Assembly (NCBI GenBank): GCA_015231915.1
Contig: JADGAR010000011.1
Coordinates: forward strand, 20,740-84,739
Reading direction: 5' to 3'
Length of the DNA: 64,000 nt
DNA from: Magnetococcales bacterium
Lineage (GTDB): Bacteria > Pseudomonadota > Magnetococcia > Magnetococcales > Magnetaquicoccaceae
Below, piece by piece: positions 26,133 to 35,471 of this stretch. Position 1 is the stretch's first letter. Each line of letters opens with the position of its first letter. The notes beneath the pieces are model-generated. The model searched no databases and was not told where the DNA came from. It was given only the letters and a program-made list of their open reading frames with translations. The translations under genes were made by a program, and so were the position numbers.

Positions 26133-27605
26133 GTGGAATCCGCCCTCCCCACCCTCGCCGCAGCCAGCCGGGCACTGGCCGCCGGAACCGTCTCCTCCCT
26201 GGAGCTGACCCGCGCCTGCCTGCAACGCATTGCCCGGCTCAACCCGGAGATCAACGCCTTCATCACCATCGACGAGGAAGGCGCATTGCAGGCCGCCCGC
26301 GAGGCCGACGCCCGCATCGCCCGCAAGGAGCATACCCCGCTGACCGGCATCCCGCTGGCCATCAAGGACATCTTCTGCACCCAAGGGCTGCGCACCACCT
26401 GCGCCTCTGCCATGCTGGCCAACTTCATCCCCCCCTACGAATCGACCGTCACAGGCCGCCTGCGAACCGCCGGCGCGGTCCTCCTGGGGAAGACCAACAT
26501 GGACGAGTTCGCCATGGGCTCCTCCAACGAGACCTCCCACTTCGGCCCGGTGCGCAACCCCTGGGACCTCGACCGGACCCCGGGCGGCTCCTCGGGAGGC
26601 TCCGCCGCCGCCATGGCCGCCGGCATGTGCCTGGGGGCGCTGGGCACCGATACCGGCGGCTCCATCCGGCAACCCGCCGCCCTCACCGGCATCACGGGAC
26701 TCAAGCCCACCTACGGTCGGGTCTCCCGCTTCGGCATGATCGCCTTCGCCTCCTCCCTGGATCAGGCAGGTCCCATGACCCGCACCGTCGAGGATGCTGC
26801 CCTGCTGCTGCAGGTCATGGCCGGTCACGACCCCCTGGACGCCACCAGCATCGACGCCCCGGTCCCGGATTACGCGGCGGCCCTCCCGTGCGACCTGCGC
26901 GACGTGCGCATCGGCATCCCGGAGGAATATTTTGGCAATGGCCTCAACCACGAGATCCGCGCTGCCATCGAGGCGGTTCAGGAGGTCTACCGGGAACTGG
27001 GAGCCACCCTGGTCCCCATCTCCCTGCCCATGACCGGACACGCCATCCCGACCTATTACATCATCGCCCCGGCAGAGGCCTCCTCCAATCTGGCCCGCTA
27101 CGACGGCATCCGCTTCGGACACCGCGCCGACCAGCCCAAAGACCTGCGCGACCTCTACTGCCGCACCCGCGCCGAAGGATTCGGCCCAGAGGTCAAGCGC
27201 CGCATCATGCTGGGGACCTACGTCCTCTCCTCCGGCTATTACGATGCCTACTACCGCAAGGCCCAGCAGGTCCGCCGCCTCATCGCCGAGGATTTTTCCA
27301 CTGCTTTCGCCAAGCATCGGCTCACCGCCATCCTCACCCCCACCTCCCCGGAGACGGCCTTTCTGCTGGGTGAAAAAAACCAGGACCCGGTGAGCATGTA
27401 CCTCTCGGACATCGACACCATCAACGTCAATCTCGCGGGACTGCCGGCCATCTCCCTGCCCTGCGGCCTCGACGCCAGGGGGCTGCCCATCGGCTTTCAG
27501 CTCATCGGTCGTCCCCTGGACGAACCCGCCATCCTGGCCACCGGCCATGCCTTTCAGCAGGCCACCCGCTGGCATGCCCACACACCCCCCGGGGTAACGC
27601 CATGA
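26133..27605 (+). CDS. gatA: Asp-tRNA(Asn)/Glu-tRNA(Gln) amidotransferase subunit A
   Basis: A 490-residue glutaminase subunit that releases ammonia for the transamidation. It belongs to the amidase-signature family: the catalytic Lys lies in PLAIKDIF (about residue 78) and the Ser-cisSer pair in [14 protein letters not shown] (about 153) and TGGSIRQPA (about 177). The start is a GTG at 26133 with AAGGGAAC upstream; the first residues ([15 protein letters not shown]) fit the family. The gene overlaps gatB by four bases, which keeps subunit synthesis in step. Confidence 0.95.
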   Translation: MESALPTLAAASRALAAGTVSSLELTRACLQRIARLNPEINAFITIDEEGALQAAREADARIARKEHTPLTGIPLAIKDIFCTQGLRTTCASAMLANFIPPYESTVTGRLRTAGAVLLGKTNMDEFAMGSSNETSHFGPVRNPWDLDRTPGGSSGGSAAAMAAGMCLGALGTDTGGSIRQPAALTGITGLKPTYGRVSRFGMIAFASSLDQAGPMTRTVEDAALLLQVMAGHDPLDATSIDAPVPDYAAALPCDLRDVRIGIPEEYFGNGLNHEIRAAIEAVQEVYRELGATLVPISLPMTGHAIPTYYIIAPAEASSNLARYDGIRFGHRADQPKDLRDLYCRTRAEGFGPEVKRRIMLGTYVLSSGYYDAYYRKAQQVRRLIAEDFSTAFAKHRLTAILTPTSPETAFLLGEKNQDPVSMYLSDIDTINVNLAGLPAISLPCGLDARGLPIGFQLIGRPLDEPAILATGHAFQQATRWHAHTPPGVTP

Positions 27606-29053
27606 GTACCGACTTCGAAACCGTGATCGGCCTGGAGATTCATACCCAGCTCCTCACCCGCTCCAAGATCTTCTGCGGCTGCCCCAACCGGTTCGGCGCC
27701 GCCCCCAACACCCAGATCTGCCCGGTGTGCGCCGCCTTTCCGGGGGTCCTGCCGGTGCTCAACCGCGCGGTGCTCGACATGGCCATCCGGACCGGACTGG
27801 CGGTCAACGGCCAAATCCGCCTGCGCAACGAGTTCGCCCGCAAGAACTATTTCTACCCGGATCTGCCCGCCGGCTATCAGATCTCCCAGTTCGAACTCCC
27901 CATCGTCGAGCACGGCGAACTGATCATCGAACCCGAGGGGGCGCCCAGCAGGCGCATCGGCATCACCCGCATCCACATGGAGGTGGACGCGGGCAAAAAC
28001 CTGCACGAGGGGATCCAGGGGGCCTCCTGGGTGGACCTCAACCGCACCGGCACCCCCTTGCTGGAAATCGTCTCGGAACCCGACCTGCGTTCCGCCGCCG
28101 AGGCCGGGGCCTATCTGAAAAAACTGCGCTCCATCGTCCGCTATCTCGAGGTGTGCGACGGCAACATGGAGGAAGGCTCCTTCCGTTGCGACGCCAACGT
28201 CTCCGTGCGGCCCCGCGGGGCGGAGCGCTTCGGCACCCGCGCCGAGGTCAAGAACCTCAACTCCATCCGCAACGTCATGCGGGCCATCGAATACGAGGCC
28301 CAGCGCCAGATCGACCTGATCGAAAGCGGCGGCAAGGTGGTCCAGGAGACCCGCCTCTGGGACGCCAACCAGAACCTCACCCGCTCCATGCGCGGCAAGG
28401 AGGAGGCCCACGACTACCGCTACTTTCCGGAACCGGACCTGCCGCCGGTGGTGATCGCACCGGAGCGGATCGCCGCCATCCGCGCCACCATGCCGGAACT
28501 GCCGGATGCCAAAGCCCGGCGTTTCCGCGACACCCTCGGCCTCTCCGAATACGACGCCGGGGTGCTGACCGCCAGCCACGAACTGGCCGGTTATTTCGAG
28601 GCCACCCTCGCCGGGGCCGCCCCCGCCGACGCCAAAAGCGTCGCCAACTGGGTGACCGGCGACCTGCTGGGCCGCATCAACAAGGAAGGACTGGAGATCA
28701 CCGCCTCCCCGGTCCCGGCCCAGGCCTTGGGCGCCTTGATCGCCATGATCCAGGAGAACGTCATCTCCGGCAAGATCGCCAAGACCGTTTTTGCGCTCCT
28801 TTGGGAACAGGGCGGCGGCGACCCGCGCCGCATCGTGGCGGAAAAGGGCCTCAACCAGGTGACCGACCAGGGGGCCATCGAGGCCGAAGTGGACCGGATC
28901 CTCGCCCTCCACCCGGAAAAGATCGCCCAGTACCAGGCCGGCAAAAGCCAGTTGCTGGGCTTTTTCGTTGGCGAGATCATGAAGGCCACCCGTGGCAAGG
29001 CCAATCCGGGCGTGGTCAACGAACTGCTGAAAAACCGGCTCCAGACCTCTTGA
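27602..29053 (+). CDS. gatB: Asp-tRNA(Asn)/Glu-tRNA(Gln) amidotransferase subunit B
   Basis: A 483-residue subunit that binds the misacylated tRNA and phosphorylates the carboxylate before amidation. Conserved stretches include [15 protein letters not shown], the zinc-site cysteines in [11 protein letters not shown] and [16 protein letters not shown], and the signature [13 protein letters not shown]. The C-terminal YqeY/tail domain ends with the usual [21 protein letters not shown] sequence. It overlaps gatA as ATGA and ends the gatCAB operon. Confidence 0.95.
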   Translation: MSTDFETVIGLEIHTQLLTRSKIFCGCPNRFGAAPNTQICPVCAAFPGVLPVLNRAVLDMAIRTGLAVNGQIRLRNEFARKNYFYPDLPAGYQISQFELPIVEHGELIIEPEGAPSRRIGITRIHMEVDAGKNLHEGIQGASWVDLNRTGTPLLEIVSEPDLRSAAEAGAYLKKLRSIVRYLEVCDGNMEEGSFRCDANVSVRPRGAERFGTRAEVKNLNSIRNVMRAIEYEAQRQIDLIESGGKVVQETRLWDANQNLTRSMRGKEEAHDYRYFPEPDLPPVVIAPERIAAIRATMPELPDAKARRFRDTLGLSEYDAGVLTASHELAGYFEATLAGAAPADAKSVANWVTGDLLGRINKEGLEITASPVPAQALGALIAMIQENVISGKIAKTVFALLWEQGGGDPRRIVAEKGLNQVTDQGAIEAEVDRILALHPEKIAQYQAGKSQLLGFFVGEIMKATRGKANPGVVNELLKNRLQTS

Positions 29054-29074
29054 TGCGGTTGGGTGCATTTTTTT
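29053..29074 (+). terminator. Weak possible terminator after gatB
   Basis: A four-base ATGC/GCAT stem is followed by six to seven T residues directly after the gatB stop. The stem is short, so the call rests mostly on the T-tract and location. A TTGACA at 29076-29081 just after it may be the -35 of the following small gene, although no good -10 is visible. Confidence 0.25.
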
Positions 29075-29144
29075 ATTGACAAAAAAATGGCGCCCGTTCA
29101 CACTTTGCTCCAGTTCCCATTCACTTGTCGGGAGAAACTTTGCC

Positions 29145-29354
29145 ATGATTGGTGTTGTGAATGACTTGACGGAAAGGGCACTCGAAGTTGGCAGGTCCTA
29201 TTCCAGAGCGCTGGACGAAACGACCAAGCAAAAAGTTTCAGAAACCCTGGACCTCAAACCTTTGGTAACCAAGGCGATTAACGGCAACTTTGAACTGCCC
29301 GCCTACACCGTCAACATTTCCAGCGCGGCCAGGGCACGGGCTGTGGCAGCCTGA
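29145..29354 (+). CDS. Small protein of unknown function, coupled to rhodanese gene
   Basis: Sixty-nine residues, mostly helical, without signal peptide or cysteine: IGVVNDLTERALEVGRSY at the start and PAYTVNISSAARARAVAA at the end. No family is recognised. The ATG at 29145 has GGGAG eleven bases upstream; an ATG at 29076 would overlap the putative -35 element. Its TGA shares a base with the ATG of the rhodanese-like gene, so the two are almost certainly translated together. Confidence 0.6.
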   Translation: MIGVVNDLTERALEVGRSYSRALDETTKQKVSETLDLKPLVTKAINGNFELPAYTVNISSAARARAVAA

Positions 29355-30088
29355 TGCCTGTTCGCCCACCCCCTTCGATCGTCCACTGGTGGGTCACGGG
29401 GGTATTGCTTCTGTTGTCGTCCCTGGCGGGTGCGGCGGAACCGGATCCCTATCCGGTCAAGATCACCGCCACCCTGCCCTATGTCGATCTGCCCAAGCTC
29501 GATAACGGCAAGGACGTGCGCCTGCAACGGGACCAGAATCCCGACAGCGTGCTGGATTTCGATTTCTCCTTCATCGCGCGCAAGTGTCCCCCCTTCTGCA
29601 TTCAACCGATGGTCCTCAGCCCAGGGGTGGAGACCATCGCCGAACTCGAGGTGATCGAGGTCATCAAGCGCATCGCCCAACAGGATCAGTCCCTGCTGCT
29701 GATCGACTCCCGCACCGACGAATGGCTCAGGAAGGGAATGATCCCCGGCGCCATTTCCATCCCCTGGACCCGCCTGCATCACAAGCATACCGACCGGGCC
29801 ACCCTGATGGAGATCCTGGAAATGCAGTTCGGGGTCGCCAAGGAAGACGACCTGCTCAATTTCCAGAACGCCAAGACCCTGGTCTTTTATTGCAACGGCA
29901 ACTGGTGCGGCCAGTCCCCGACCAGCATACGCTCACTGTTATTACTTGGTTATCCGCCACATAAGCTCAAGTGGTATCGTGACGGCATGCAGGCCTGGAT
30001 GATGCTTGGGCTGACCACGGTCAAACCCCACCAGGATGCCCAGCCCGCATCCGGGGAGCCGAAAAAGCCCGCCGAGGAGACACCATGA
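29354..30088 (+). CDS. Exported rhodanese-domain protein
   Basis: A 244-residue protein with a signal peptide (about 10-28, hydrophobic, ending AGA-AEP). The C-terminal part is a rhodanese fold: LLLIDSRTDEWLRKGMIPGAISIPW (the CH2-like DSR and PGA elements) and the active loop FYCNGNWCGQSPTSI, in which the second Cys is in the usual nucleophile position. Family members move sulfane sulfur or bind oxyanions. An extra pair of cysteines in KCPPFC (about residues 77-82) may form a disulfide. It is coupled to the 69-residue gene upstream and lies 22 bases before a GGDEF gene. The substrate is unknown. Confidence 0.82.
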   Translation: MPVRPPPSIVHWWVTGVLLLLSSLAGAAEPDPYPVKITATLPYVDLPKLDNGKDVRLQRDQNPDSVLDFDFSFIARKCPPFCIQPMVLSPGVETIAELEVIEVIKRIAQQDQSLLLIDSRTDEWLRKGMIPGAISIPWTRLHHKHTDRATLMEILEMQFGVAKEDDLLNFQNAKTLVFYCNGNWCGQSPTSIRSLLLLGYPPHKLKWYRDGMQAWMMLGLTTVKPHQDAQPASGEPKKPAEETP

Positions 30089-30110
30089 GCGACGGACGAG
30101 GAGCACGGCG

Positions 30111-31718
30111 ATGTGGCGCAACCGCAGTCTGATCTATCCCGCCGTCACCTTTCTGCTGGTGGCCATCGGGGTCACCCTGGCAGTGGGATACGCGATCAAT
30201 TACGCCATCCTGGAAGATGTGCTGCGGGAACGGATGGCCCGTCAGGCCGAGCAGGTGGGCGGGGACGTGCGCCAGGCCCTGGAGAAGAAAATCACGCAAC
30301 TGGAACGGTTCCAGGAGTCCTGGACGGCCAATTCCGGCAGCGATCTGCTGGATCCGGAATCCCCGGAGGCGGCCTGGAAACGGCTGGACAATCTCTTTCC
30401 GTTGTGGGGCGTGGATTTCATTCTGCTGCTGGATCCCGACGGACGGGTGATCCAGCGCATGCCCCGGGATTTCGGCGGCGGCTCCCCCTTGCCGATGGAG
30501 CGGGTGGCGGGCGACTTGCCCCGTCAGGCCCCCCTCTGGCGCGTGGCAGAGGTGGAGGGGGCATGGCGCATCCTGCTGTTCGCCCCGGTCGGACCACGCG
30601 GGGTGGAAAAACCCCATATCGTGGTGTTCGGCCAGAGCCTTTCCAGGATCGTTGCCGGGCTGCAGCGGGAAAATCCCAGCCGTCCGTTCCTGATCGCAGG
30701 GGAAAACGGGGTGGTGGCGGGATCCGCCCAGGAGTGGGCGGGCGCCCGCTATCTCCAGGAAAGCGCCACCGCCACCATCCGGGAAAACCGGGCGCGCATG
30801 GCGTTCGACAGCGACCTGCCCGTCAACCTGTATCATGCCCCGTTGCCGGTGCTGGACCGGACCTTCGCCCTGGTGGTGCCGATCCCGCTGGAGGAGGCGC
30901 GCCGGGTGCTGACCAACAGCCGGCAGCGGCTGATCGGCTCCATGGGGTTCATCGTCCTGCTGTTGGCCGGTCTTGGGCTGGCCATGGAGCGGATTCTGCT
31001 GCGCCCCCTGCGCCAGTTGCGGGAAAAGGCCGCAGCGATGGTGCGGGCCTGCTCCGGGGAGGAACAGGCGCTCCACTTCGGCCCCGAGACACACGGCAAC
31101 GAGATCGCCATGCTGGACCGGGCCATGGCGGAGGCGTCGGTGAAGCTGTACGCCCATGTCGCCCACCTGGTGGACACCAAGCAGTTGCTGGAGGGTCTGG
31201 CCCTCAAGGATCCGGTCACCCTGCTGGGGAACCGGCGCATGCTGGACGAGTTCCTGGGCATCACCCTGGGGGGGTGCCGACGCAAGCAGCGTCCCCTGGC
31301 CCTGCTTTTGGTGGCTCCGGAGCAGATGACCGTGCCGTTCGGGGCCGAGGATCGCAACCGGATTTTGCGCGAACTGGCCGAGCGGCTCTGCAAGCAGTTG
31401 CGCGGGGAGGACCTCGCCTTCCGGCTGGAGGGGGACGAATTCGTGGCCTTCGCCCCGGAATGCGGCGACGAGGAGCAGGTACTCGCTTTGGTGTTCCGCC
31501 TGCATCGCGCCCTCGCCCAGCCCTATCCCCTCGCCGCCGGGCAGGTGGTCACCATCGACATCCGCCTGGGTGTCGCGCTCTTTCCCGAGTCCGGCGACCA
31601 GGGAGAGACCCTGCTCGCCAACGCCAGAAGCGCCCTGGAACTGGCGCGCCGCAGCCGTCATTACCCCTTCGCCATCCACAATCACCCGGAAGCCACCGAC
31701 CCGGACGCCAACGATTGA
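30111..31718 (+). CDS. Membrane GGDEF-domain protein with degenerate active site
   Basis: A 535-residue protein. TM1 is about residues 7-27, an extracytoplasmic sensor spans about 28-275, TM2 is about 278-300 with a HAMP-like linker, then a GGDEF domain (about 360-520). The signature reads EGDEF near residue 440 instead of GGDEF, and the usual DxLTGLxNR region reads DPVTLLGNRR, losing the glycine of the GTP loop. Diguanylate cyclases normally make c-di-GMP; these changes suggest weak or absent catalysis and perhaps a binding role. GAGGAG lies nine bases before the ATG at 30111. A clear intrinsic terminator starts directly after the stop codon. Confidence 0.85.
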   Translation: MWRNRSLIYPAVTFLLVAIGVTLAVGYAINYAILEDVLRERMARQAEQVGGDVRQALEKKITQLERFQESWTANSGSDLLDPESPEAAWKRLDNLFPLWGVDFILLLDPDGRVIQRMPRDFGGGSPLPMERVAGDLPRQAPLWRVAEVEGAWRILLFAPVGPRGVEKPHIVVFGQSLSRIVAGLQRENPSRPFLIAGENGVVAGSAQEWAGARYLQESATATIRENRARMAFDSDLPVNLYHAPLPVLDRTFALVVPIPLEEARRVLTNSRQRLIGSMGFIVLLLAGLGLAMERILLRPLRQLREKAAAMVRACSGEEQALHFGPETHGNEIAMLDRAMAEASVKLYAHVAHLVDTKQLLEGLALKDPVTLLGNRRMLDEFLGITLGGCRRKQRPLALLLVAPEQMTVPFGAEDRNRILRELAERLCKQLRGEDLAFRLEGDEFVAFAPECGDEEQVLALVFRLHRALAQPYPLAAGQVVTIDIRLGVALFPESGDQGETLLANARSALELARRSRHYPFAIHNHPEATDPDAND

Positions 31719-31742
31719 CGGGTGCCGCACCGCACCCGTTTT
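31719..31742 (+). terminator. Rho-independent terminator
   Basis: CGGGTGC, six-base loop, GCACCCG, then TTTT. It begins at the base after the GGDEF gene stop, closing the transcript that contains the small protein, rhodanese and GGDEF genes. Confidence 0.7.
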
Positions 31743-31831
31743 GTGATCCGTGCAACGATGCCGCAAGGCCAGGCACACATTTTTCTTGCCGAACTGGACC
31801 AGTTGACGGAATATGATGCAGAAGTCACGGC

Positions 31832-32815
31832 ATGGACGAAGACCAAGGAAAAAAACGCTTGAGCGACCCCGGCACAAAGACCTGTTGGCACTGTCTGGTA
31901 GGCGCGACTCTGAAAGCGCTGCTGGAACCGACAGGGATCGAAGTCCGCACCGAGGTGCCACTCCTCTCCTTTCCGCCCAAGGCAGACATCATCCTGATCC
32001 AGCGCAGAGAGGGTGGCCGGACGGAACTGCAGAACATGCTGATGGCGGATGGGCTGCGAGACTTGAATGTCGATCGGATCCTGGCCGAAATCAAGATCAC
32101 CGAAAGCATGAACGAAGCCGCGCTCATTCAGGCTTCATTATACGATGCCTGGTACCGGATATGCGAAAATCTGGAAAAACATCAACTGCGAACCGTGATT
32201 ATCAGCGCCGCCACGGCACGGAAACCATTTTTGCAACGCTTCGCATTCAAACCAGTCGGACCGAATGGTGTTTATGAAAGCACGCCTCTGTGGGGGGAAC
32301 CCGTTCGGATCATTTTTCTCAATGAACTTGAAAATTCCCCCCGGAATGCACCACTTAAATTTTTTTCATCGCGCAAAGAAGAACGAAAAAAAGCGTTTGC
32401 AGTGGTGAATGAAGTCGGGCTGATCCGTATCTCCACACCATTTCACTACATTATGAGCGGCCTCAGGAGCACAGTCATGCGTCATTCATTACGACATCTC
32501 GATAACGCAGGCATCACGCCCGACTCCGTCATGCGGATGGGGAGGAGGATGTTCGAGGCGACGCTGGATCTGATGCCTGAAGAAGAACTGTCCGCCTTCC
32601 CAAAGCTGGAGCATCTCCTGGGTCGGGAACGCCAGGAAAGTGAGCAGAAGGGCGAAGCGAAAATCCTCGCACGCCAGTTACAACGCCGCTTTGGTTCTCT
32701 CCCAACCTGGGCCAGTGAAAAGATCGCCAAGGCGACCTCCCAATCCCTGGAGGAGTGGAGCCTGCGACTCCTGGATGCCCAGTCACTGGAAGAGGTCTTT
32801 GCGGACAGGATGTGA
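31832..32815 (+). CDS. DUF4351-containing protein, Rpn/PD-(D/E)XK-like
   Basis: A 327-residue cytoplasmic protein. The N-terminal half has a restriction-endonuclease-like flavour: PLLSFPPKADIILIQRRE followed by RILAEIKITESMNEAALIQA, where D, E and K could form a PD-(D/E)XK site. The C-terminus (about 270-325) is a DUF4351 segment, LARQLQRRFGSLPTWASEKIAKA then LEEVF, similar to that of the short gene at 9922-10143. Base composition is visibly more A/T-rich than neighbouring genes, and the ribosome site is weak, both consistent with a mobile or recently acquired gene. It converges on the iron-type ABC operon with 9 bases between the genes. Confidence 0.6.
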   Translation: MDEDQGKKRLSDPGTKTCWHCLVGATLKALLEPTGIEVRTEVPLLSFPPKADIILIQRREGGRTELQNMLMADGLRDLNVDRILAEIKITESMNEAALIQASLYDAWYRICENLEKHQLRTVIISAATARKPFLQRFAFKPVGPNGVYESTPLWGEPVRIIFLNELENSPRNAPLKFFSSRKEERKKAFAVVNEVGLIRISTPFHYIMSGLRSTVMRHSLRHLDNAGITPDSVMRMGRRMFEATLDLMPEEELSAFPKLEHLLGRERQESEQKGEAKILARQLQRRFGSLPTWASEKIAKATSQSLEEWSLRLLDAQSLEEVFADRM

Positions 32816-32824
32816 CGATGCGGT

Positions 32825-34453
32825 TTACCGCCCCGCCGATTTGCGCACCAGAAAAAACACCGGCAGCAGGCCGACCGCCACCAGCATGACCGCAGGCAAC
32901 GCGGCCCGCTCCCACTCCCCCTCGGAGGTCATCTCATGGATGCGCACCGCCAGGGTATCCCAGCCGAAGGGGCGCAGGAGCAAGGTGGCGGGCATCTCCT
33001 TCATCACCTCGACCATGACCATCAGGATGGCCGTCAGCAGCCCGGGACGGAGCAGCGGCAGATAAAGCCGCCTGGCCACCTCCCGCGAGGTGGCGCCCAG
33101 GCCATGGGCGGCCTCGGCCAGGGAGGGACGGATCCGCTCCAGGCCGCTCTCCACCGGTCCCATGGCCACGGCCAGAAAGCGGACCAGATAGGCGAACAGC
33201 AACGCCAGGATGCCGCCGCTCACGCCGGAGGCGAGCCCCTGGTGCATCACGCCGGGAAACAGCCAGGCGAACCCCTTGCCCAGCCAGATCAGACAGAGCA
33301 TCACCCCGACCGCCAACACCGATCCCGGCAGGGCGTAGCCCAGGGTGGCCAGACGCAGGGCCAGATGCACGATCCGGTCCCCGGCATGCCGCTTGCGGAC
33401 CAACCCCAGAAAGAGCGCCGCCAGGGTGGCCAGCAGCGCAGCGCCCACGCCCAGGGTCACGGTATGCAGGGTCAGATCCCAGAAGCGTCCATCCAGATCC
33501 AGCCGCAACCGCGACCAGGACCACACCAGCAGTTGTCCGACCGGCAGGACAAAGGCCAACAGAAAGACCGTGCCCGCGAACGTGGTGGCCAGCAGCGCTG
33601 CCATGCCTCGCAAGCGGATGCGCTCCCGTTTGGGACCATGACCGTCACTGGAAAAATAGCGCGCCCGGCCCCGCATCCCCTGCTCCACGGTCAAGGCCAC
33701 GGCCACGAACAGCAGCAGCAGGGATGCGAGCTGGGTGGCGGCGGTCAGATTGAACATCCCGAACCATGCCTTGTAGATGGCGGTGGTGAAGGTGTTGAAG
33801 CCGAGGACCGACACGGCGCCGAAATCGGCCAGGGCCTCCATGACGGCCAGGGCGCATCCCGCTGCCATGGCCGGACGGGCCATGGGCAGGGCGGCATGCA
33901 GAAACGCCCCCCATGGAGAACGGCCCAGCATGCGGGAGGCCTCCAGCATGCGCCTGCCCTGGTCGAGAAAGGCGGCGCGGGCCATCAGGTAGACGTAGGG
34001 ATAGAGGCTCAACGAAAACAGAAACACCACCATGCCCGGCGAACGGGTATCGGGAAACCAGTATCCGTTCGGCCCGAACCGCAAGGCGAGCCAGCCGCGC
34101 AGCGGCCCGCCGTAGTCGAGCAGCCCCAGCATGCTGAAGGCCAACACATAGGCGGGCATGGCCAGGGGGAGGATCAAGGCCCAGTCCAGGAAACGCTGCC
34201 CCGGAAAGCGGCACATGGCCGTCAGCCAGGCGAGTCCCACGCCCAGCAGCAATACCCACACCGTCACGCCGAACAACAGGATCAGGGTGTTGCGCAGCAG
34301 TTCCCCGAGCAGGGTATCGACCAGATGACGCCATACCCCCCATTCCGGGGTGATCCAGGCCGACAGGATCACCCCGATGGGGAAAAGCATCAAGCCGACG
34401 AAAATCCAGAGGATCGGCTTCCAGGGCCACCCAAGGGTGGAATGGGGCGTCAT
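32825..34453 (-). CDS. Fe(3+)-type ABC transporter permease (fused double permease)
   Basis: A 542-residue membrane protein with about twelve helices in two halves, each with the binding-protein-dependent transport (EAA) loop: EASRMLGRSPWGAFLHAALPMARP in the first half and EAAHGLGATSREVARRLYLPLLRP in the second. This duplicated layout is that of FbpB/AfuB and ThiP permeases. The adjacent substrate-binding protein has the tyrosines of ferric-binding proteins, which favours Fe(3+). It follows the binding-protein stop by one base and is the last gene of the operon. Confidence 0.9.
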   Translation of the reverse strand: MTPHSTLGWPWKPILWIFVGLMLFPIGVILSAWITPEWGVWRHLVDTLLGELLRNTLILLFGVTVWVLLLGVGLAWLTAMCRFPGQRFLDWALILPLAMPAYVLAFSMLGLLDYGGPLRGWLALRFGPNGYWFPDTRSPGMVVFLFSLSLYPYVYLMARAAFLDQGRRMLEASRMLGRSPWGAFLHAALPMARPAMAAGCALAVMEALADFGAVSVLGFNTFTTAIYKAWFGMFNLTAATQLASLLLLFVAVALTVEQGMRGRARYFSSDGHGPKRERIRLRGMAALLATTFAGTVFLLAFVLPVGQLLVWSWSRLRLDLDGRFWDLTLHTVTLGVGAALLATLAALFLGLVRKRHAGDRIVHLALRLATLGYALPGSVLAVGVMLCLIWLGKGFAWLFPGVMHQGLASGVSGGILALLFAYLVRFLAVAMGPVESGLERIRPSLAEAAHGLGATSREVARRLYLPLLRPGLLTAILMVMVEVMKEMPATLLLRPFGWDTLAVRIHEMTSEGEWERAALPAVMLVAVGLLPVFFLVRKSAGR

Positions 34454-34454
34454 G

Positions 34455-35450
34455 TCACTTGTATCCGGCGCGATCCATCAGACGCACGGCATCGGTCTGG
34501 AATTTGCCCGCCAGGGAGAGGTTGAGGTTCTCGCCCTTGAAATCCCCCCAGGCGGCCACCGAGGCATGCGGCTTGACGGCGGGGTTGACCGGGAATTCCA
34601 TGTTCAATTCGGCGAAGAGTTGCTGCGCCTCCGGGGTGGAGAGCCACTCCAACAGTTTGATCGCCTCTGCCTTGTGTTTGGCATGTCTGGTGACGCCCGC
34701 GCCGGAGACGTTGACGTGGGTGCCGCTGGAGCCTTGATTCGCCCAGAAGAGGGCCACGGGGGTGGCGGGTTTGTCCTTCAGCAAGGCGCCGAAGTAATAG
34801 GTATTGACGATGCCCACGTCACACTTGCCGGCTGCCATGGCCTCCATGAGCTTGGTATCGTTGGAGAAGACCGGCGCCGCCAGATTGCCCACCCAGCCGC
34901 GCACGATCCGCTCGGTGGCCTCTTCGCCGTGACGGGCGATCATCATGGCCACCAGGGATTGGTTGTAGATTTTCTCCGAACTGCGCAGGCAGAGACGGTT
35001 TTTCCATTTGGGATCGGCCAGATCCTCATAGGAACTCAAATCCGCCGGTTTGACCCGCTCGGTGCTGTAAACGATGGTGCGGGCGCGCACGGAGAGTCCG
35101 AACCACTGGTTGGCGGGGTCGCGCAGATGGGCGGGGATGTTGTCGGCCAGGGTGCGGGATTCGACCGGGGCCAGCACACCCCGTTCGGCGGCATGCCAGA
35201 GGTTGCCGGCATCCACGGTGATGAGCAGGTCGGCGGGGGTGTCGGTGCCTTCGGCTTGCAGACGGGCCAACAGCGGGCCTTCGCCATCCGTGAGATAGCG
35301 GGTCTCCACGCCGGTTTTGGCGCGATAGGCATCGAGGATCGGCTTCAACAGGTGTTCCTTGCGCGCCGAGTAGATCACGATCTCATCCGCCGCGTTGGCG
35401 AGGGGCGCGCCGGTGAACAGGAGCAAGGTCAGCAAGAGTCGTTTGAACAT
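34455..35450 (-). CDS. Periplasmic Fe(3+)-binding protein of ABC transporter
   Basis: About 331 residues with a signal peptide (FKRLLLTLLLFTGAPLANA, cleavage before ADEIVIYSARKEHLL). The mature start VIYSARKEHLLKPIL is typical of the FutA/FbpA family, and NTYYFGALL carries the tandem tyrosines used for ferric iron in that family. RxxxxxGD-like and WxxNQGSSGTHVN segments also fit. The ATG at 35450 is preceded by AAAGGA; a longer start at 35465 lacks a ribosome site. Encoded between the ATPase and permease genes of the same importer. Direct iron specificity is inferred from family. Confidence 0.9.
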   Translation of the reverse strand: MFKRLLLTLLLFTGAPLANAADEIVIYSARKEHLLKPILDAYRAKTGVETRYLTDGEGPLLARLQAEGTDTPADLLITVDAGNLWHAAERGVLAPVESRTLADNIPAHLRDPANQWFGLSVRARTIVYSTERVKPADLSSYEDLADPKWKNRLCLRSSEKIYNQSLVAMMIARHGEEATERIVRGWVGNLAAPVFSNDTKLMEAMAAGKCDVGIVNTYYFGALLKDKPATPVALFWANQGSSGTHVNVSGAGVTRHAKHKAEAIKLLEWLSTPEAQQLFAELNMEFPVNPAVKPHASVAAWGDFKGENLNLSLAGKFQTDAVRLMDRAGYK

Positions 35451-35471
35451 GGGGAGTCCTTTCATTTAAAG

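Noticed and set aside
29076..29104. Sigma70 promoter at TTGACA after gatB
   Set aside because: The -35 is perfect, but no acceptable -10 lies 16-18 bases downstream, so it is only mentioned in the neighbouring entry.
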